In this document: piece by piece, positions 1 to 17,641 of the stretch
How positions within the stretch are numbered: the stretch's first letter is position 1
Layout of the letters: each line of letters begins with the position of its first letter
Assembly: GCA_000310025.1 (NCBI GenBank)
Contig: FN649745.1
Location: 1,232,003 to 1,260,478 of the forward strand
Direction: 5' to 3'
DNA length: 28,476 nt
DNA from: Ectocarpus siliculosus
Lineage: Eukaryota; Sar; Phaeophyceae; Ectocarpales; Ectocarpaceae
Program-made: the position numbers and the translations under genes
Notes under the pieces: model-generated
The model's database searches: none
Seen by the model: only the letters and a program-made list of their open reading frames with translations
Told to the model about the DNA's origin: nothing

Positions 1-1951
1 AAAAAGGTGGCATATTCGTTGGTAGGGAATGTTGAAAAAAATTAGAGGGTATGCATGGGGCTCCCGGCGGTTAGATTGATTTTTCATCACTCGTTTGAAA
101 GCTTGGTATGTAACAGACGGTTTTGGTTTATTTTTTTGGAGCCCAGGGGGACTGGGTTGTTTTGGAGGAAGGGGGAGTAAACAAGGGGGTAACGGGATGT
201 TTTTTTTGGGATTCCATGGCATCATCAGTTCTTTTTTGCTTCAGCCGGTTTGGTCCATAGATTCCGGCAGGGAGCCCCCCCCCCCCCTAGCGGGCTGTTG
301 CTGTCTCATGCTGCATGCGCAGCGGCAGGTTCTGGTGTTTTGGTGTTTCGAATGCCCACCTCAGGAAGGAGAGGAAAGAGGAACATGAGCAATTGTCCCT
401 TGCGCGGAAGGATGGTATCCTCTTCTGACATGGGCAGCGAACAGTGTTGGACGGGGGGCAGGGGGGATAGAGGCACAAGACGTTTGTTTACGAAGACCGT
501 TGGTAGCAGCAGCAATAGTAAGGGTGTCAACGAGGCAAAACTGGGGAGGGGAGAAAAATGTGTCATCCTCGCCCCCCGTTTGGTCTCGTGTATGTACATT
601 TTCTGGATCGGTTATATTGCAAGAGAGCAGGCCGGGGAGAGAGGAGGGGTGTTGCCTCAGAGCCGCTACGGACGAAAAGAACACCCGCGTGCTTCCTTCT
701 TTCTGGACGCCGAGAACCAATCTGGCGGTCGGTAGATAGAGTTTTTTCGAGCGTGAGTTAAAATTGAGCCAGCTTACTTTTTTTATCTTCCTTCTTGGTT
801 TGCGATGGCGGGGAAAACGTATCTTCACAACAACAAGCAACTTGCTGTACCAAAGATGTGCATCGCCCTGTAGTGGGAGAGAGGGAGCGGGTGATGCCGT
901 CAAGTTTTTTCACGCCACGATGTTGCTATTTACGATAATTTATTTCGTCCGCCAAACCCAACCCGCAATGTATGTGTTTGTTTTCGCGCACGGGTTTTTA
1001 TGCCGCTGTGGATGTTTTTACCTCTGCTGTGGTGGGCGACCGTTTGTTTACCGGGCGCGACCCCCCCGACTCTTGTTTTGGAAGTGTTGAGGGGGGGGCG
1101 GGGGGTAGGAACGGTATGTTTTCATTATGCAAGCGATTGGATTTTCCCTGCTGCGGTAGCCGCGACGAGGGTGTTTAGATGTTTACTACGGTTTGTTTTC
1201 TTTGTCTGCGCTTTGCTCGGAGAGGCGTTTAGAGGGAGGGAGGGAGGGAGAGTCCACTCCTCTTGCTTGTAGAGCCAATTGTTGAGGTTGAGTTTTACCA
1301 GCAGAGAGAAATCAATTCCACCGACAAAGAGACGATGAATGTCAGACTTTTCGTGAGAACGAGAGTAGTAAGTCAGTTGTTTTCATGGGGGAGGGGGAGG
1401 GGGCATGGTCGTGTTCCCTGCTGCTGCCCCACGATTGGTTGCGAAAAGCCGGAAAAAATGCTAACTACGTTTTGTCTCTTGCGTTTGCGGGAGTCGAAAT
1501 GAAGTTACATTTTTCGAGGGACGGCCCTAACACAAACACCCAAGGTGTTTCCATTTTCCTCAAAGGGCGGGCGGGATCTTAGTGTCGTCGCTTCTCTCCC
1601 CGTCCAGATGAGCGAGACAGAGATAAGAATGGAAGATAAAAATCATGGAAGGCGTGTGGTGGTATGGCAGAGTCACCTGCTGCTCTGTTGAGTCCATGTG
1701 TGTTGCGTTGAGCCTGTTCTTGTCTCCTTGCTTTGCTGTGCTTCTAACGAAAATGAGAGGCGGGCCGAAATGTTTTCCCAGCACCGTGTGTGCCATCCGG
1801 TGGTGGTGTTTTGGGCCGTTTCGACGCAATGGCAGTTATCTTACCGTGCATGCAAGCAACCAAAGCAACTAACCTCCCAGCAGCAGGGATCATACAGCGC
1901 CCCAGAGTCGCAACACGAAAGTGAGCCCCGACCTTCTCTTTTTTCAACTAT
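1..1951. other. Gene-free left flank, G/T-rich on the plus strand
   Basis: No exon with recognisable family motifs was found here. The plus strand is rich in G and T, with runs of G and T and many TGTTTT-like words. The introns of the neighbouring genes also look G/T-rich on their sense strands, so this stretch could be the 3' untranslated region of a plus-strand gene whose coding part lies left of the window, meeting the PAP gene tail to tail. It must also contain the 3' untranslated region of the PAP gene, whose stop codon is at 1952-1954. The open frames in it are short, overlap one another on both strands and show no recognised domain. Confidence 0.5.
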
Positions 1952-4900
1952 TTACTGCCTGTCTCTCTCCATGACGAAGATGAAGCTTTCCTCCGCCGAC
2001 ATCGCTTCCTGTCGGCCGTACAAGATTCGGAAGCCGTCATCGAGGTAGGTCATGCTCCAGATTCGCCGCTCAGTCACCGCCGGGTCGAACTTCTTCTCCT
2101 GCACCTTCACGCCCGCGAAGTTATTGTAGACCTGCGGCAATCAGGACCCGCCCACAAGGGAGGGTGTGTGTGTGTGTGAAAGGACGGAAGGCATCGTCAA
2201 GAGTAGGGGGCAGTAACACTACCCATCGCCATGCAGTATCGAATCAGTAGTTGAAATGGCCGGCCTACTCAGCTACTACCGTGTTCTGCTCGACCCGGCG
2301 ACAGAAAAGAAAGGCATGCAAAGCGAAAAGAGTTACCGTCTCGCATCACTGGAGGTCTTAATGGCACCGCCCTTCATCGCTGATGCGAAAGGTGCACCCT
2401 CATCCTTTTTTTTTTCTTTTGTTCGGGGGGCAGCAACAGCAACAGCAGCAGCGTGGACCGTATCCCTCGAGACGACGGTACAACAGTACCCCCTCCTCTT
2501 TCCTTCGTGGTAGATTTCAGAAAAAAAAACTTCCACTTTACCTTGCACGCACAACCGATGCTTGCAAAAAGACACATACCACCAAGAAAGAGAACTGTCA
2601 TTTCGGCCCCTATCCCTCCTGCGTAACCCTGGATGGTTATAGTTGTACGAAAAAATACACTGAAAAGGGTAGTACTCTAAATTTACTGAAGGGTGTAGTA
2701 CCACGAAAAATGGGGGAACTGTCGCCATGATAAAAAGGACGAAAACACACACACACACTTCGTGGACACTCCACCTACAGCAGTACCCCCCCGCTATTGT
2801 TCTCGGGAACGACCGCCCGCGAACGCCAGCCAGTGAGACCGGCGGGAGGCGCCACCTCAAGTCTTTGAAGGGGGGGAGGAGGTGTGCTTGATAGGCTTAT
2901 GGCATTTCAGCGGAGAACTCACCACGTCGAAGGATATCGCCCAGTTGCTGCCGTCCAGCACCTCCACGTCGGCCTCCAACGCACCCTGCCAAAACAGACG
3001 ATAGCACCACACCGCCCGACCGGCCAGCCAGCCAGCCAGCAGACCCCAGAGTCGTATGCACGTACGTCACGAAACAAAACGGCGGAACAACCAAACAAAT
3101 CCTACTAGCACTAAAATTCCTATCTGGTATGCATATTGTACGTCACGACAAAGACGGGGCTGTGGGCAACGATCACGATGGGGGCAGAGTTTCGGTCCAA
3201 AGCCAGCCCAACACGCAAGCTTCCAAGAGGCCCACCATCCGTCGTGGAATCCGACGGAGGAACCAGAGAGACCAAAACACAACGATCGCCGTATCATACG
3301 ACGCGGTTCGGGCCGATCCCGTGCAGGCTATAGGAAGCGGCGACGACGACGGCGGCAAAAAAATAAAAAATAAAAAATAGAACGGCCGCCGCCACCGGGC
3401 GAGGAAAACACCTGGATCCTGGAGGCTGTGCCGGCACCATTAGTTCTAGTGCCGCGGTGTAAACAGAGGCAAACAGCAATAGCACGCGGTCTCGACGTGC
3501 GCTTTCCCCATCCATCAAGCCCCGACAACAACAGCGGCTGCTGTGCATACCCCTCGTCTCTCGCCAGCATTACCCGGACACACTCCTCCCTCACCCTCAG
3601 CGCCCAGCTTGGTCCGAGCTCCAAGATGTTGATAACTGCGTTGAGAAAAAATGGCGTCGATTACGGTGGTAACGGACCGCGGAGGTAGGTTTGGGCGGGA
3701 GAGCAGGGACAAAGGTCAAGGAATCGTTTGGGGTGGCAGCATCGGATTGAGTCAAGTCGAGTCCTGTCCAATGGACGCCGGCGTACTGGTGCTTTCGGAT
3801 GCGCACGGTAGGCGTGCATCGGGGTTGCTGCGCCCGAGCAACGGCCCGTCGGTTGCTAAAACATGGTCGAGCGGGCTCGGGACACGCCTGCGGGGGGGGG
3901 CGGGCAAGCCAAGCTGCGTGGCGGGCGGGCGGGCGGGCGGGCGGGCGGGCGATTGTCCTAACCTTTGCGTCGTCATCTTCTACTCCCTCTGCTTCTGCGC
4001 ACAAAGAAGGCACGTAGACTGTATACCGGGCAATCTCAGCATATTTTGGTTGGGTGGGGGTTTAGGCTATTGCTTGTTGTGTTTTTGGTGAATGCGTTCT
4101 TCGGTTGTTGTATGTATTTGTTTCGTGTCTTCGAAAATCAGTGCTCACGGCATTTGTGCGGTTTGCTCCAGCCCATGGTCATACAGAAGGGTTCCTCTCG
4201 CTGAGGCCCCCTACCCGCCCTTGACCTCTCCTGCGGTGCTTTGACTTCGATTGTTATGCGAGAAGAGTACTGCACTCCCTTCCCTCTGTACACACGGACT
4301 AGCGCTTTCCCATCCAGGCCAGGAACAGTTTTGGGGACAGTATTTACGAGAACACGTCGAAAAAGCCAAACGGCATCTATCCGCTTGCGCGGAAGGTCAC
4401 CGTAGTCAAAGCTCACGACATGACTGCCTGCACAGCAGATCATCGCAATACTAACAAACTCACTCCTCTTCTCATCGGGGCGGATATCTTGAAACACGTC
4501 GCCAACGAACGGCCCCAGTCGCCCGGATGAAGGTCCCGGCACCGTGCTGTAAAGCATCCGCCACCTTCCTGCGTTCGCAAGACACAGCACAGCAAGGACA
4601 CGCACAAAAGAAATGGCCGAGGCGGCGTCCTGTGTGTCTGCAGTGCTGTAAGTCGCGGACCGTACCACCGCGGCCATGCGTGGCATGCCGATCCTACAGA
4701 GGGGTCCTGTTTGTCTTCGTGTTTACATAGGATGCGCGTTGTGCTTGACACTTTCGATTTCGGCGACGCTGCTACTGATACTCCTGGTGGCACTTGCCAG
4801 TGGTCGTGTGTGGGTGATCCGACGAGGCTGTGTTGTACGGACGAGGTCGCGGGGGCCCAAAGCTACAAACAAACGGCCACTTTTTATTCTGTGCAAGGTA

Positions 4901-6981
4901 GTTGACAGAGCAGAGGCGAGGCGCGACGCTCGACGTACACGCTGTTCAAGACAAAGACCCCAGGCTGCTGCAGCAACTAATATTGTACGTGCATGTTACA
5001 TACCTCGAACTTTCCCTGTGAAGTGGTATAGTGTTTCCCCCACGTGTGGTGAGAGCAGCAACAATTTCGCCCCCCCCCCCCCCCCCCTTAACACCGGGGT
5101 TTGGGTTTTCGTCGCTTGGCAACGACGTTGTAAAACAAGCCGCCCCCCCCGGTGTTTGCCATCGGGGTTTGGGGTTTTCGTCGCTTGGCAACGACGTTGT
5201 AAAACAAGCCCCCCACTCGGTGTTTGCCATCGGGATTGGGTTTTCGTCGCTTGGCAACGACGTTGTAAAACAAGCCAATTCACTTCGTGAACTCGGCAAC
5301 CAGGTTACCGTTTTTTTTTTTTTTACCTCGTTTTTTGTTTTTTTTTGGCGGTAACCATAATGGTGGTCGAGTAGATCATGTTGTGCGGGGTCGAGAAACC
5401 TCACTCCGCGCAACGGGGGATGATCGCACCACGTTGTGTTAAAATGGTCAAGCTTCCTCGAGGCAGTTAGACAGTGCTTACAACTGTCTCTGGAAGTGAA
5501 AGCACCAGAAAATAAATTAAGTCATACGTAGCTGTCACCCGTACGCAAGGAAGTAAGCACAAGATGCCGAACACCCTTAGCAGGATGCAGCTCACCCTTC
5601 ATGCGACTCGCCAAATACCTCACGGCGCTTCGCGCTTGGTGATGTGAGAGCCTGGTCCGGTGAGAACCCGGCGTGCTCCGTCCCGGCTTTGTAGGGATGC
5701 GAGGTCAATGGTCAAACGACTACGGCATGCACGACTATGAGTACACCCCCCCACCCCCCCCCTCCGGTCCTGTGGGAACAATGCTAATGCTCCGTCCTCT
5801 CGAGGATGCGCGGCCAATGGTCTAACAATCAAGACATGCAAAACATGAGTACGCCCCTCCCCTTGCGCACCATATTGCTCAACACACCGCGGTCTACAAT
5901 ACAACAAAGTTTTGTTCAACCACGGGGGGTCACAAGGTGGTACCTGCCAACAGAGGAGACCGTGCGGGATCCTTCGTCGGGTTGAGGGCGTTCAGCTCCT
6001 GTCGAGCAGCAAAATGAACAAAAAATAACACGGCAATCAACCAGCGTTCAAGCTTCTAGAAGTGGTCCCCGCGTGCCTACCAATCGCTCACGAAAAAAAA
6101 TATCAGAGGGTTCTTACGATACGCCAACAACATGGCATGGATGCATCCACCACGAGGGTTTTATCATATCTTATGTGTGCTGGATTGATCATGTGGGCAG
6201 CAGTGTCACGCCGTAAGATGAGCACTTGGAAGCATCTCGTTGTAGTTCCTCGAAACCCTCCGGGCAAAGCAGTCGGCCGGCCCGTGATTCATGACTGCAA
6301 GAAACGCGAAGCTGGTCAATATGAGTATAACACCGTCGAGACCCTCTCGCTCATTCTCTCGGAAGAACCGTGGCCGCCTGCCGGAAGGCATCGTAGGCAT
6401 CGTACGGCAGTACCGCAGGTGACACAAGATACCACACCCCCTCTGGGACCGATGTTCAAAACTCGATCACTCCACGAGGACGAAGAGCCTACATGAACAA
6501 AACGACACGTTTCCAAAAAGCTCTCGACAAAATTGCTCTAACTCCGCCGTTTTCGGCACCGCCACCGTATCTGCTCTAGAAATCGAGCTTTGAAGATTCA
6601 CCCAAGGGGTGTGATATCTAGCGTCACCTACAGCCATGTCGTCCCGCACACCTTGGCAACTTCCTCGATGCGTGCCTCGCGGCCTGGTTCGGATTTGGTG
6701 GCGCACAGCCTTCGAAGCTCATCTTGCAGGCCCGAAGCCACCTCCGGCACGGCAAGGGCCGCTTCGGCTGCTGTTCCCCGCCTAGGAGACGGTAAACGTA
6801 TGGATATTACATGTTCAGAACGCCGATTGGATACCGTGTCCAATGGGCGAACTGCGCATGATGATGAAATAGAAGAAGGAAAGATTAGCGTTGGGGTTGA
6901 CGCCAAGAAGGCCGAAGCGCTGCCGTTGTTCAGAATAATACAGGTCGTTAAGCAGGTGGTGACTGCCACGGAAAACTTCAT
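1952..6981 (-). CDS. Plastid lipid-associated protein (PAP/fibrillin domain), six exons
   Basis: Spliced exons on the minus strand are 6981-6652, 5998-5944, 4568-4464, 3635-3595, 2985-2923 and 2131-1952, giving 774 nt and a 257-residue protein. All five introns are GT-AG and the phases agree. The chosen start gives MKFSVAVTTCLTT, a signal peptide, followed by ASAF at residues 22-25; cleavage before Phe25 is the heterokont bipartite plastid-targeting signature. Domain landmarks are ELNALNPT (from residue 111), the PAP hallmark GRWRMLYSTVPGPSSGRLGP (from 129), FVGDVFQDI, the short exon IINILELGPSW, EVLDGSNWAISFDV (185-198), and the C-terminal MTYLDDGFRI and IFVMERD blocks. PAP/fibrillins coat plastoglobules or associate with thylakoids and bind lipids; the precise subfamily was not identified. 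A methionine upstream at 7035 is in frame but would bury the signal peptide. Introns 1 and 2 carry a MITE and an R1 repeat. Family assignment is confident; exon 4 is only 41 nt and would be easy for a gene predictor to miss. Confidence 0.9.
3921..3951. repeat. (GGGC)n simple repeat
   Basis: About seven GCGG/GGGC units in a row lie inside intron 3 of the PAP gene (3636-4463). The run is compatible with G-quadruplex formation on the plus strand, which is the template strand for this gene. Nothing else was seen in that intron. Confidence 0.85.
5091..5279 (+). repeat. Three-unit minisatellite at the edge of repeat R1
   Basis: Three tandem units of roughly 60 bp share the core TTTTCGTCGCTTGGCAACGA followed by CGTTGTAAAACAAGCC. 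The units are separated by C-rich joints and the phrase GTGTTTGCCATCGGG. A run of 18 C residues (5070-5087) precedes them. Each core can fold on CGTCG and CGACG. The inverted R1 copy near 24.4 kb has only one unit, so the array expanded, or contracted, after the two copies separated. It lies in intron 2 of the PAP gene. Confidence 0.9.
5280..5745 (+). repeat. Interspersed repeat R1, copy 1
   Basis: This stretch recurs in inverted orientation at about 23914-24395. Shared blocks run in order from the ATTCACTTCGTGAACT palindrome, through a T-rich tract flanked by GGTTACC and GGTAACC, GGTGGTCGAGTAGATCATG, GCAGGATGCAGCTCACCCTT, the CCCGGCGTGCTCCGTCCCGG block, and ATGCGAGGTCAATGGTC, to a GAGTAC followed by poly-C. 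It has no convincing coding frame and no transposase motif, so it looks non-autonomous. It lies inside intron 2 of the PAP gene (4569-5943). Confidence 0.85.
5764..5860 (+). repeat. Second partial copy of the R1 terminal segment
   Basis: Directly after R1 the sequence restarts with CCGGTCCTGTGGGAAC and then repeats a diverged version of the R1 end: GATGCGCGGCCAATGGTC, then ATGAGTACGCCCC. The same combination appears at 12921-13019. This suggests the terminal segment is a unit that can occur alone or in tandem. Confidence 0.7.
6427..6619 (+). mobile_element. MITE-like element, copy 1 (PAP intron 1)
   Basis: A 193-bp segment starts AGATACCACACCCCCT and ends AAGGGGTGTGATATCT, which are imperfect terminal inverted repeats of about 16 bp. 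A related 183-bp copy with the same ends lies at 18730-18912. Shared internal words include AAAAAGCTCTCGAC, TTTCGGCACCG and GAGCTTTGA. It is non-coding. No clear target-site duplication could be read at the edges. It lies in intron 1 of the PAP gene (5999-6651), ending 33 bp short of the exon 1 donor. Confidence 0.8.
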
Positions 6982-6999
6982 CGATCGTGGTGGTGTGTG

Positions 7000-7130
7000 C
7001 GTCTGCGCGCCGAGGAGCACCGGGCACAAGTGCAAGGCGGCAGCAACTTTTGGTCCGCGCGGGGTTTCGCAGAATGGTTCACGAGGCCATCATCAACCAA
7101 ACTTGTAATTGCACCGCGTCTCGTAAGACA
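7000..7130. repeat. Diverged block also found downstream of DHS (copy A)
   Basis: Short collinear matches link this block to 15770-15950: GCGCGCCGAGGAGCA, GCAAGGCGGC, AGAATGGT..ACGAGGCCA and ATTGC.CCGCGT occur in the same order and orientation, with gaps. It lies in the shared promoter interval, upstream of DHS, while the other copy lies downstream of the stop codon. Origin unknown; it could be an old duplication or remnants of one element. Confidence 0.5.
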
Positions 7131-7150
7131 CAGACCACGGCCGAGTCAAG

Positions 7151-7210
7151 TGCTGCTGCTGCTGCTGCTGCTGCTCCTGCTGCTCCTGCTCCTGCTGCTC
7201 CTGCTGCTGC
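7151..7210. repeat. CTG/CTC trinucleotide tract
   Basis: About 60 bp of GCTGCTGCT interspersed with CTCCTG units. In the frame of the synthase it would encode an Ala/Pro stretch if translation began further upstream; with the chosen start it is 5' untranslated sequence. Confidence 0.9.
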
Positions 7211-7259
7211 AGCTACATCTATAGGGAGGGAGCAGTGTGTGTGTTTGTCCGTTGTCAAG

Positions 7260-15669
<8,410 letters not shown>

Positions 15670-17641
15670 GACGCAAAAAATATACCGCCGACATTGACTA
15701 TTCTCCGTGCAGCATAAGGGTGTGTGCAACGGGCGGCGGTGGCGGCGCCTGTGATAATTTTCGTCGGCGTGTTCGTGTCGGCGCGCCGAGGAGCAGCTGC
15801 ACCGGTCACGCTGGCCAAGCGCAAGGCGGCGACTTGGGAAGGGAACGTTTCGCACTTTGACCCTGTGGGACGCGGAGGTGGGACGCGGAGGGTTCTGTAG
15901 AATGGTCGACGAGGCCACGCGCGAACTCGTGATTGCGCCGCGTATGTTCCGGAGGTGGTTTGCGCTGTGCAGGTATTCAGGAGGAGATCACCGGCACCAA
16001 TGGACAGGCACCATCCACGGCATATATCGGGTTGTGCATTCTTCCGTTGCGCCGCTTGTCAGGGTGTTTGCCTTCCCCCCACCCCAACCCGCCCACATGT
16101 TGGCAGCAACAACGGCGCTGCGGCGTAAAAGCCGCAGATCATGAGCGGCTACCGCGGCAACGCCTGCCAAGCAACGGCGTGATGGTGTCGTGGCGCAAGT
16201 GTTCGATAAACCAGGCGGAGATGTCGTCATCTACTGAGCGGCAATGCATGGGCGTGCATGGGAGGCGATGCGACAACCGGTTCGGAATTGTCAAGGGTGC
16301 ATGCAAAGTCTCCAATGCCGCCTGCTCTCGCCTGGCACACGGTGATCAACAATACCGTGTACCACGATAGGAACCATTGCTGCTCTGTGTGGCCTTGTCG
16401 TATGGTCATTTGACGTCAAGACCGATGCGTCGTGTTTTCCTGCGCGCCTGGTAGACATTCACAGCAAAGGGCACTCCGGTCCCCGGGTAGGAAAACGCTC
16501 CGGCGAGGCGAACAAGGAAATAAACAAATGCGTGGTTTCAAGGACTATTCAATTAGGTTCCAAAGCCGATGTGACACCTTTGTGGCTTGTGCTGCACGGC
16601 TAGTGCTGCCGTGACTAGCTCCATTTGCTTATTTTTCACCCCTGGCGGGAATGGACCACGCAGCGTCAGAAGAAAGGCACTCAACCGCGACGCCCCAGTA
16701 TTTAGCGAGAAAACGGGGGTACGGTCTACACACCTACAACCCATCTACCCCCGCGAGGCAAGAAAGACGTTTCGGTTGGATTACCGGGGCGGAGAAATAG
16801 CGACCTACTCCCTCAGCGGGACGGCCTCGTTTGGTTGAGCCTTGAACGTGCTCGGAGTGGGGGGGTGGCAAGTGTGAGAGGAGAATCTGGAACGAACGGA
16901 ATCGATCCGAAATGTGAGGCGCAAACCGCAGGTTGGAAAACATGCCACACACACAGCCTGGAACGACTTTCAAGGTCCGATTACTCCACGTCTACGAGGA
17001 TGTCCAAATCAAACGATGCGTTTTCGGAAAGGCGGTTCCAACGCCACCACTTCCTCGCTTTGAAAATGGTCAAGGTGTCTACCACCCCGAGGTGGTGCTT
17101 CTGCTGGGTTCATGCACCGTAAAATCGGAAAACTACGTATCGTGAGGAAGCATATTTGAGCATGAAATCGCGATTTCATGGACCGCAACCAAACAAAAGC
17201 CATGATCCCAAAGCCGTCCTTGGTTGTCAAATTCGACAACAACGTGAAACATTCTATCATTTACTCACGGGGGCGCGCACTCTTTCCATCTAAGATAGTA
17301 CCCATGCGCAAGTCCGCGCCTATTGCGGCGACTAGCCCTAGGGCAGCGCCCTGAAAGAAGCCTGTGCAGCCGAAAGACTCTTCACTCCGGGTGTTGGACA
17401 CACGCTGTTAGCCACGGCGGATGCTCAGCATTCCCTAGCCACCTCCGCGCAGCCCCCCAACAACATTCGGAAAAAAAAATAGCATCTCAAAACAAGGACG
17501 CCGTCGTCTCTGAAAAAATCTACGTACATGCTTTTGGGCGCGTATGATGAGGGCAAAAACAGGAGAGATACAACAAAGGTGCCAGGTGGGACAAAAGAAA
17601 AGCGAAGGAATCAAACGCGACCGGCGGCCGCCCCGAGCCCG
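15670..17641. other. Convergent intergenic region
   Basis: This stretch holds the 3' untranslated regions of DHS (plus strand) and of the DUF3598-like gene (minus strand), whose stop codons face each other across 1.97 kb. The right part (17100-17640) is A/C-rich on the plus strand, in keeping with a G/T-rich minus-strand transcript. No exon was recognised. Open frames here are short and without known motifs. Confidence 0.6.
15770..15950. repeat. Diverged block also found upstream of DHS (copy B)
   Basis: See copy A at 7000-7130. This version is longer because of a GGGACGCGGAGG-type local duplication near 15865-15890. Part reads as RMVDEATRELVIAPRM in one frame, but the frame is not kept in copy A, so the likeness is at DNA level only. 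Confidence 0.5.

Larger units (their letters stand above)
6982..7259. promoter_or_regulatory. Shared divergent promoter/5' UTR interval
   Basis: Only 278 bp separate the PAP start codon (minus strand, 6981) from the deoxyhypusine synthase start codon (plus strand, 7260), so both 5' untranslated regions and core promoters must overlap or lie within an upstream exon. No clear TATA box is visible. The interval contains a CTG/CTC tract and a block (about 7000-7130) that resembles sequence downstream of the synthase gene. The reading frame of the synthase is open upstream to 6987. Confidence 0.6.

Noticed and set aside
361-903. 180-codon minus-strand open frame in the left flank.
   Set aside because: Low-complexity, with no family motif, and overlapped by several other frames of similar quality.
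5100-5275. Core of the minisatellite shares the 14-mer TTTTACAACGTCGT (reverse strand) with the lacZ-alpha region of cloning vectors.
   Set aside because: Flanking bases do not follow the vector, and the motif recurs inside a genomic repeat at two loci in different unit numbers, so vector contamination is unlikely; the match is taken as chance.
16500-17150. Small plus-strand frames between DHS and the DUF3598-like gene.
   Set aside because: None shows a family motif or coherent splice structure; the region fits two facing 3' untranslated regions.
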